Origin: Fictibacillus nanhaiensis
GTDB lineage: Bacteria; Bacillota; Bacilli; Bacillales; Fictibacillaceae
Reading direction: 5' to 3'
NCBI GenBank assembly: GCA_016401345.1
Contig: JAEACG010000008.1
Span: 1 to 64,000, forward strand
Length of the DNA stretch: 64,000 bases
This document shows, piece after piece, positions 54,337 through 61,182 of this stretch (position 1 is its first letter; each line of letters begins with the position of its first letter). The notes beneath the pieces were generated by a model, which worked only from the letters and a program-made list of their open reading frames with translations, did no database searches and was not told where the DNA came from. Position numbers and translations under genes: made by a program.

Positions 54337-55751
54337 TGTATTCCTAAACCTACTTCCTTATAAAGAGAACGATATCTCTCAATGACTTCACTTAGCTGGT
54401 ACCTATGCTTGACTCGATTCAATCCATTTCGCCCATGAAGCTCAATTAAAGATGGTTCTTCCACATACTTTTCTATACTTTCTGCCACTTGTCTTGGATT
54501 TACTGGAGGAACGACAAAGCCTGCTGGTCCGAATAAATCAATATCACCACCTGTAATCAGTTCTTCACAATCTCCAACATTCGTACTGACAAAAGGAATA
54601 CCGGCAGATAAACCTTCTAAAATGGCTAAAGGCTGCCCTTCTGAAATACTTGTTAACAATAATACATCCAGTTCAACTAACTTTGATTGCACATTGATCT
54701 TACCCGTAAATGTTATAGAGTCCTTTAAACCTAGCTCATTTACTAAGTTTACGCACTCTTGCACATACTCCTTGTCTTCATCTAATGGCCCAAAAATGTA
54801 TAAATCGAATAGGATATTTCGTTTTCGCAACATATCGGCTGCGTATATCATTGTTATAATATCTTTAATAGGAACGACTCTGACGATGGCCCCTATCTGA
54901 ATAGGAGTTTCATTAGAAAAGTTCTTTCTCTGTAATGAAGAATCTGAAAGTGTTACCCCGTTTGCAATTACCAGTTGCTTGGATTTAGGCGCTCCCAAAC
55001 GCTCTTGAATCTTTGAATTTTTTTGAAATAGCGTAATTAGTTGTTCAGCTCGATCATAGGCAAGTTGACTTAAAAAATAGAAAAATTGAATCCATCTGTT
55101 TTTATAGATCATTGGAATCCAATCTGATTTTAATATCTCCTCCTCTCGTTCTCGAGAGTAAATCCCATGCTCGGTAACAAGTAACGGTATATCTTGTTGT
55201 GCGGAAAGATAAGCTCCTAATACACCTGCATAACCAGTAGACGCAGCGTGCACAATGTCATATTCATCAAAGTCGCTTTGAAGTAGATGAATAATGGGTT
55301 CATATTTATTACGAATCATCCAGAAGTAATCAATGAAAGAGCTTTGGAGCTTTTCTTCTTTATAACAAACCTGAACAATTTCCCAAAATTCACGGCTTCT
55401 AAAGAACCCCGATGGATTGCCGATGATACTTGTATCCCCTAAGAAACGCATGGCTTTCCCAGATGTATCTTTCGACAAAAAGAAGGATAGTAAGACGTCT
55501 CTATTTTCATCACTCAAATTAGGATAGATTGGGTTTTCTTCCTTTACTTCCAACTTGTAAACCTCAACTGATTTTCCGTTAGCAGGAAGTTTGTATTTCC
55601 AATCCTCTTTCGTTATGGCAGAACCACTTGGCATAATAGAGATGATGGTGAAATCAAACTCAGGCATTTCACTAATTAGAGTATGGATCCACGAAGAAAC
55701 TCCTCCGCTAACAAAAGGATAACTTCCCTCGGCTATGATGGCTATTTTCAC
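54324..55751 (-). CDS. pelF: Pel polysaccharide glycosyltransferase PelF
   Basis: GT4 family, GT-B fold, 475 residues. It has AEGSYPFVSGGVSSWIHTLI at the N-terminus, HAASTGYAG, TEHGIYSREREEE, GAIVRVVPIKDI, and the SEGQPLAILEGLSAGIPFV retaining motif near 370. PelF is the cytosolic Pel synthase. It follows pelA directly and its stop lies within pelG. Confidence 0.95.
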   Translation of the reverse strand: MKIAIIAEGSYPFVSGGVSSWIHTLISEMPEFDFTIISIMPSGSAITKEDWKYKLPANGKSVEVYKLEVKEENPIYPNLSDENRDVLLSFFLSKDTSGKAMRFLGDTSIIGNPSGFFRSREFWEIVQVCYKEEKLQSSFIDYFWMIRNKYEPIIHLLQSDFDEYDIVHAASTGYAGVLGAYLSAQQDIPLLVTEHGIYSREREEEILKSDWIPMIYKNRWIQFFYFLSQLAYDRAEQLITLFQKNSKIQERLGAPKSKQLVIANGVTLSDSSLQRKNFSNETPIQIGAIVRVVPIKDIITMIYAADMLRKRNILFDLYIFGPLDEDKEYVQECVNLVNELGLKDSITFTGKINVQSKLVELDVLLLTSISEGQPLAILEGLSAGIPFVSTNVGDCEELITGGDIDLFGPAGFVVPPVNPRQVAESIEKYVEEPSLIELHGRNGLNRVKHRYQLSEVIERYRSLYKEVGLGIQWQE

Positions 55752-57587
55752 CTATGACTCACCTCTCTTAATAGGAACTATCGTTTTGCCCTTGAAAGTT
55801 TCAATCGTATAAAGCCCATTAAATCCTTTGATACCAGACACTTTATACCCATCAAAAGCACCTGTTTTCAACGTTTCATTGTCGTTTAGACGAATTAGAA
55901 ATACACTTGGTGAAACTAGATTTTTGCCATAAAGAATAATCTTGTTTTCTTGGTAATCTATCTTCATTTCGGACTTACTATAAGCTCTGTACAGCTTTTT
56001 TGCTTCTTGAGCAGTAACACCTTTTAAAAACGGATAGGTTTCATAAATCTTATTCAAATGTCGATCCAGTTCAACATTTAAATCTGGCCATCTGTATCCT
56101 TTGTTTCGATAAGGATCCAACAAATCATCAGGATGAATAAAATGTGAAAAGATTCCGGCATTAGCTAGTGCGTCAGCATATGAAAACCGTTCATACAGAT
56201 CAGGAGCGTATCCACTGGAAACACGAGGTAAGTGAAAATAACCTGCGTTGTCGTCGTAGCCAAATTCTTGGATAAACGAACCTTGTTCAGTGCCGCCTAG
56301 GTATAAAGAAGAAATCGTATTAATAGAAGGTGCGCTTCTCTTCAATGCTTTTAGTCCAGTTGTATTTATTACATTTGAAGGTGGTACATAAGTTTTAATC
56401 TTATATTTTGGAAATAAGTTCTCATGCATTTTCATAACTTGGGTTGTAGCATTTTCCATTTGTTCTTGATTAACCCATGGGATATATCCATAATCTTTAG
56501 CTATCGGTTCGTTCTTTGTCACAAGAGATTGATGATTATATCCATGTAGACTTAACTCGTCTCCATTTTGAAGAGCATCTCGACCGTAAAATAAAAATTT
56601 CGCTTGATTTTGTTTGATTAACTGTTCGGTATTCAGTCTCTGATCGGAGCGATATGTTCCGATAAAAGCATGTGTGTACTTTAAACGATATTTATTTTGT
56701 AAATCCTTCATATCCGGCCACCAAATGTTCTTAAAAAAAGAACCAACACTTGTATTGAATGTCGGGGTGATATTCTCATGATCACCGTCAGGAAATGGAG
56801 CAGGGAAATCATCAATAAAAAAGACACTCATTTCAAGTCGCCCAGAAACAAACCTGGGTGGCAGTAAGGAAAGAGATTGTAACAACAGACCTCTTGCGCC
56901 TTTTCCTTGAAGCATGGTTCCGTTCCAATACGCAACTTTCCCTTTTCCGTAGGAATGATACCAAAGTATAGGTGTTCCTTGGCTTTTTACATAAACTTCA
57001 CTGTCATTCTGTAGGGTAAGATCAAGAGAGTTATTCGGTATTTTACCGTCTTGATCTTCAATATCAGGATAAATAGGGGCAAAAGACTTTGTAAACGTAA
57101 TACCATTTAAATCGTCTTGATGATAACCGTTAACCTCTTCAATCCCCATCACATCATTGAGGTCAGGATGGAAAAAGCGTAATCCAACAAATAGTCTTCC
57201 ACCTTCATTAACAAAAGTTCGAATATTATCCTCTTCAGCTATCGCTTTTTTCTCATCAAGGATAATAACGATTGTATAAGGAGTAATAGCGACCTGGTCT
57301 AACGTTTCAATATAGGAGTAAGACAATTTCCCTAGTTCAAGCGATTTATTCAGGTGGCGTAAGGAGGGATTATTCTTAAGAGATTTTTCGTTTCCTAACA
57401 CGAGAATGTTTAGTTGATCACCTTCAACATCTGACAAAACAGTTGGAAGTAAACCATGTTTCATCATTTTTATCTCCTGTTGAGGAAATAGCCAGTGAAT
57501 CTCTCCAATTCTAGAAATTTGTACAATAATTAAGCAGAGTAAGGTGATAAATAAAACTGACCAAACCACTTTATTCGTGTCTTTCAT
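55752..57587 (-). CDS. PelA-type deacetylase, DUF2194 protein
   Basis: A 611-residue membrane-anchored protein (one N-terminal helix, about 8-24) with DUF2194 and a polysaccharide-deacetylase fold. Metal-site candidates: FFIDDFPAPFPDG (Asp pair, near residue 257) and SLHGYNHQSL (HxxxH, near 350). In the Gram-positive pel operons described in Bacillus cereus, PelA is a deacetylase without the fused hydrolase found in Pseudomonas. The hydrolase here is a separate gene downstream of pelG. Deacetylation would make the polymer cationic. One base lies between it and pelF. Confidence 0.85.
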   Translation of the reverse strand: MKDTNKVVWSVLFITLLCLIIVQISRIGEIHWLFPQQEIKMMKHGLLPTVLSDVEGDQLNILVLGNEKSLKNNPSLRHLNKSLELGKLSYSYIETLDQVAITPYTIVIILDEKKAIAEEDNIRTFVNEGGRLFVGLRFFHPDLNDVMGIEEVNGYHQDDLNGITFTKSFAPIYPDIEDQDGKIPNNSLDLTLQNDSEVYVKSQGTPILWYHSYGKGKVAYWNGTMLQGKGARGLLLQSLSLLPPRFVSGRLEMSVFFIDDFPAPFPDGDHENITPTFNTSVGSFFKNIWWPDMKDLQNKYRLKYTHAFIGTYRSDQRLNTEQLIKQNQAKFLFYGRDALQNGDELSLHGYNHQSLVTKNEPIAKDYGYIPWVNQEQMENATTQVMKMHENLFPKYKIKTYVPPSNVINTTGLKALKRSAPSINTISSLYLGGTEQGSFIQEFGYDDNAGYFHLPRVSSGYAPDLYERFSYADALANAGIFSHFIHPDDLLDPYRNKGYRWPDLNVELDRHLNKIYETYPFLKGVTAQEAKKLYRAYSKSEMKIDYQENKIILYGKNLVSPSVFLIRLNDNETLKTGAFDGYKVSGIKGFNGLYTIETFKGKTIVPIKRGES

Positions 57588-57593
57588 CGTTCT

Positions 57594-58487
57594 TCATCCC
57601 TTTATTAGTTCCAGCACAGACTGAAGTCTTAATGGAATTCTTTCTGAGTAGTGTTTCTCTATTTTTGCTAATACTTTATTGATTTGTTTCTTATCATGAG
57701 CCATATAGTAATAGTTAAGCAGAATGAAGTAACATTCGGCCGTATTTGGGAAGTGAGAGATTACCTTTTCTGACAATGAAACTGCCTGATTTTCTTTGCT
57801 GTTTTCCCAATAAAATATGGCTAATTGCTCGTAGAACAAAACCTCGTTAGGAAATTGTTTAATCGCCTCCTTTAAAAGGTTTTCATAGGTTTCTTTCTTT
57901 TCTTTCAACAAAGTATCAGAAACAACATCACTCGTTAGATAATCTTTATAGACATACAAAATATTCTTGTAGCCTTGTATGCTGCTATTCTCACGTAGTG
58001 ATAACAACATGTTATTAATAGTTGTTTCATACCGTTTATTTAATAGATTTAAAGCTGTAGCAGCATAGTGTGCTGTTTCTTTATTTGGCTTACCAACTGC
58101 TACCTTTAAATATTTGCCCTGCTTAGGTATTTTGTTCTCCATTAAACGAACGACTAAGTCTTTCCCAATATCATCTACCGATTGCATAGCTGCGAAAAAA
58201 GGAATAGATTCTCTTCTTTTTAACGAGAGTAGTCCCACCTCATTAAAATTGTTCACATAAAAACGTTCATGGTGAATATAACGTTTTTCTTTTCCTTTGC
58301 GATTTGAAAGCTTAATGACTACTAAAACCCCTAATGCACCTAATAGAGGAACAAACAAACTAATAAGCAATAGCCAAAAGTAATCTATTTTTCTTTCTGT
58401 ATCCCTATTCTCTTTTTCAATCCGTTTTTTTATGATTAAAATAAGAATGCTGTTTATACAATATAGAAAGATGAAATACTTTACCAT
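57594..58487 (-). CDS. pelE: PelE-like TPR membrane protein
   Basis: PelE family, 297 residues: two N-terminal membrane helices (about 2-18 and 35-62) and a cytosolic TPR region (about 140-290, e.g. NEVLFYEQLAIFYWENSKENQAVS). In Pel systems it scaffolds PelD, PelG and PelF. It begins one base after pelD. Confidence 0.8.
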   Translation of the reverse strand: MVKYFIFLYCINSILILIIKKRIEKENRDTERKIDYFWLLLISLFVPLLGALGVLVVIKLSNRKGKEKRYIHHERFYVNNFNEVGLLSLKRRESIPFFAAMQSVDDIGKDLVVRLMENKIPKQGKYLKVAVGKPNKETAHYAATALNLLNKRYETTINNMLLSLRENSSIQGYKNILYVYKDYLTSDVVSDTLLKEKKETYENLLKEAIKQFPNEVLFYEQLAIFYWENSKENQAVSLSEKVISHFPNTAECYFILLNYYYMAHDKKQINKVLAKIEKHYSERIPLRLQSVLELIKG

Positions 58488-58488
58488 A

Positions 58489-59706
58489 TTATTTTAGAAC
58501 CTCCAGCACCACATTTTTTAATCTTTTCTCAATGACTTCTACATTGTCCTTAGACGTTCCTGGCAGTAGAATAATTAATTGATTCGCGCTGGGGTAATAA
58601 GAAATTAAGTCGACTTCTCTTAAATACTTTCTAAGTGCTATCTCTACACGTTGCAAAGTAGGCAGGTTTAAAGGCTTCGTTTTATAGTTGACATAACAAT
58701 AAGGTACGTTAAATTCTACTAATCTCGCTTTTTCTATTTCTATGCGTTCTTTAAAAAAAGAGGGCTTAAATACTTTAGTATCTGGATAATACTGCTGTTG
58801 TTCTTGTTTTTCAGACTTATTCCAAGTCTTCGTCAATTGTTCCGAGATAATTTCAATCAGCATATGTAACATAGATAATCCTTCATTACTTAGCCTAGAA
58901 AGATCAAGTTCCTGTATAACGATAATCTGTCTGATCTGATTATTAATTTTTATAGGAGCTGCCAACAATGGAGCGGTGTCTTCATCTGTAATACGGCGAA
59001 TCGTAATACTTTCGTCCTGAAGCAATCTCTCGTAAAACATAGGTGCTGAATCTATAAATATGGTTTGAGGAAGCAGCTTTTCTTCTCCTTTTCGCACCTT
59101 TATGCGTAGAGCTCGTAAACTTTGATCTACGTGATAAACACCAAGGGTTTTTGCCCCATAATAGGTCTCAAGCGTTTTTGCTACTTCGTTAATAAACATC
59201 TCAACATGATCTTGATCAAGTGCCTGCAGCATCTTATAAACGTTAACCATTGTCATTTCTGAAGCAAGAATTTTCTTTTCTAGTACATCATTTGTTTCAT
59301 TAACTGTGTATAAAGTAGTAACAGCTTGTTCAAATTGTGCTTGAAGCTCTGCTCGCTCAGACTCTTTATCTTCATACCGTTCTCTGTACCGAGTAGAGTA
59401 TATGCCACTTATATAAGCTGTTAATAAATAGATGATGGCTGAGATAGAAAAATCACCAAAGAAGATGTAGGAATAAATATCTTCGTTATTACTCCAGGCA
59501 CTCACTAAGTGAATGCCTAGTATTATACCTGAGATTAATAAACCGTACAAAATACCATACCTTATACTAAATAAAAGTATGATAATAACATAAGGACTTG
59601 CTGATAACTCAGAAAAAGAAAATACGAACAAATCTATGATATATAGGATGGATGAAACAACTAAAAATTCTGACCATTTTATCCAGCTTTTATTGTTGTT
59701 GTACAT
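58489..59706 (-). CDS. pelD: Cyclic-di-GMP receptor PelD
   Basis: A 405-residue membrane protein: four N-terminal helices (about 10-105), a coiled linker, a GAF domain (about 150-290) and a degenerate GGDEF domain. The I-site RxxD is kept as REVD (R363-D366), but the sequence after it reads LISYYPSANQLIILLP, so the GGDEF active-site motif is lost. This is the pattern of PelD, a receptor rather than a cyclase. Start has AGGAGT. It begins the pelDEAFG operon. Confidence 0.92.
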   Translation of the reverse strand: MYNNNKSWIKWSEFLVVSSILYIIDLFVFSFSELSASPYVIIILLFSIRYGILYGLLISGIILGIHLVSAWSNNEDIYSYIFFGDFSISAIIYLLTAYISGIYSTRYRERYEDKESERAELQAQFEQAVTTLYTVNETNDVLEKKILASEMTMVNVYKMLQALDQDHVEMFINEVAKTLETYYGAKTLGVYHVDQSLRALRIKVRKGEEKLLPQTIFIDSAPMFYERLLQDESITIRRITDEDTAPLLAAPIKINNQIRQIIVIQELDLSRLSNEGLSMLHMLIEIISEQLTKTWNKSEKQEQQQYYPDTKVFKPSFFKERIEIEKARLVEFNVPYCYVNYKTKPLNLPTLQRVEIALRKYLREVDLISYYPSANQLIILLPGTSKDNVEVIEKRLKNVVLEVLK

Positions 59707-59775
59707 AGACGTTACTCCTGACTCCTAATATAAAACCACTCAAACGAACCAAATATACCCAAACACAACTTGATA

Positions 59776-59804
59776 ATATTACCAAATTCACACTTAGCTT
59801 TCAA
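59776..59804 (-). promoter_or_regulatory. SigA-type promoter of the pel operon
   Basis: TTGAAA (59799-59804), 17 bases, TAATAT (59776-59781), about 70 bases before pelD. No riboswitch is visible in this 260-base region. Confidence 0.75.
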
Positions 59805-59983
59805 TAGATAGATACTATAATATCGGTCAAAATAAAGTTTCCTATATATTCAAGAGGCACAAATTACACACAGCAAGTGGATGATTCAAAAAGGTATGAT
59901 TGCCACTTATAAATAAATACATTTTTTATATATTTTGTTATTATGATGATAGTATATTACCTTCATAAATGAGGATGATTGTT

Positions 59984-61130
59984 TTGAAAAAACTAATGTA
60001 TTCAATCTTAACTGCATGTCTACTACTTCTATTTCCTGTTACAGCTAAAGCCGCATCTCTCCCTGCTACAGAAAAACAAGTGAAACTCGCAGCAGAAGTT
60101 AGTACTATTCTTCATCAAAAATATACGAAGAATCTCGATTTCAGTACAGTAATTACAACGCCTTACAATAAAGCAAGGTATGAAGTGGAAAAAGCAAAAA
60201 AAAATGGTAGATTCGCTCCCAAATACGGACAGGAAAAAACAATTGCTTACTCAAGTGGCGGGGTATCAGAAAGTCATACAAAACGGCAATGCTTACAACA
60301 ATGCCGTGCGAACTTATCCGATATTACTAGACTATAAGACGAAGCACCTTGATCATTACCTATCTGATGAACCTTTTTATAAATGGAGATCTTACAATTA
60401 TTTCAATTATAAACTGAGCCTACTCCAGCCTAATTATGACAAGGTGTATGGAAAGGATATTCAACAAGCATTTAAGCAGCGCTATTTAAATCCAATTAAA
60501 AAATCCCGCGATGAAGTGTATTACATCATAAGTGCTGATACACATCTTGACCGTGCCGAAGCATCTATTGCTAAAAACACAGAGGAAGCACAACGACGTT
60601 TAGATTTAGCGACAGCTTGTATGAATAAGATTAAGGCACCAAAAAGAAAAGCACTTCTTCAGGAACGGACTAATCTTTTACAAGAGTTGCTGGATGATAA
60701 AACAAGCGGAGTTTATGACACATTTTATGTAACTCAAAATAGAAATAATAAAATGAAAGTAACTTTTAATTATGAAGGCGAGATCAGACTTTGGATTGCT
60801 GACGCAGAAAAGTACCCTACTTATGAGTCACTTAAATCTGCAGTCGGTACAGAAGTGTATGGTCACTATTCCAGTAACGATTGGGGAAATAGATTATCAG
60901 CATTCACCTGGACGTACCGTGATTGGAGCAGTGCCTATCAAATGAATATCGTTCATGGGTATTGGGATTCTTATCTTGACCCGATCAATGAATCCAACGA
61001 AAAAATAATACCTGTAGGCAAAAAGATTAGAATCGCATTAGAAGTTGTTCAGAGTGATGGAGAGATTATTGTTAGAGAAGAAGTTGTACCCATGACAGAA
61101 GAGTTATATCGTAAATCTTTGGTAAACTAA
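59984..61130 (+). pseudogene. Secreted helical surface protein, frameshifted at A9 tract
   Basis: Two overlapping frames make one gene. The first (TTG at 59984, GAGG nine bases upstream) gives a signal peptide (MKKLMYSILTACLLLLF...AKAA) and runs to about 60196; the second continues from the run of nine A (60196-60204) to 61130. Removing one A gives a 381-residue protein. The join is confirmed by alignment to the protein at 42532-43251: both have PY(D/N)KAR, A..MV..L, RK..L and N.(F/Y)N.AVR...ILL, and the motif spans the tract. The C-terminal 110 residues, with Trp/Tyr-rich stretches, may be a separate domain. I do not recognise a function. As read the gene would give only a short product. Confidence 0.75.
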
Positions 61131-61143
61131 TCAAGCGAAAAGT

Positions 61144-61178
61144 AAAACCCAGCCGAATGAATCTTCGGCTGGGTTTTT
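61144..61178. terminator. Bidirectional terminator
   Basis: Fourteen-base arms AAAACCCAGCCGAA/TTCGGCTGGGTTTT with a 6-base loop between two converging genes. Confidence 0.92.
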
Positions 61179-61182
61179 CCTA

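Noticed and set aside
59707-59968. Possible second riboswitch before pelD
   Set aside because: Only an AAGTGG/CCACTT stem is seen; none of the GEMM-I or GEMM-II core motifs is present.
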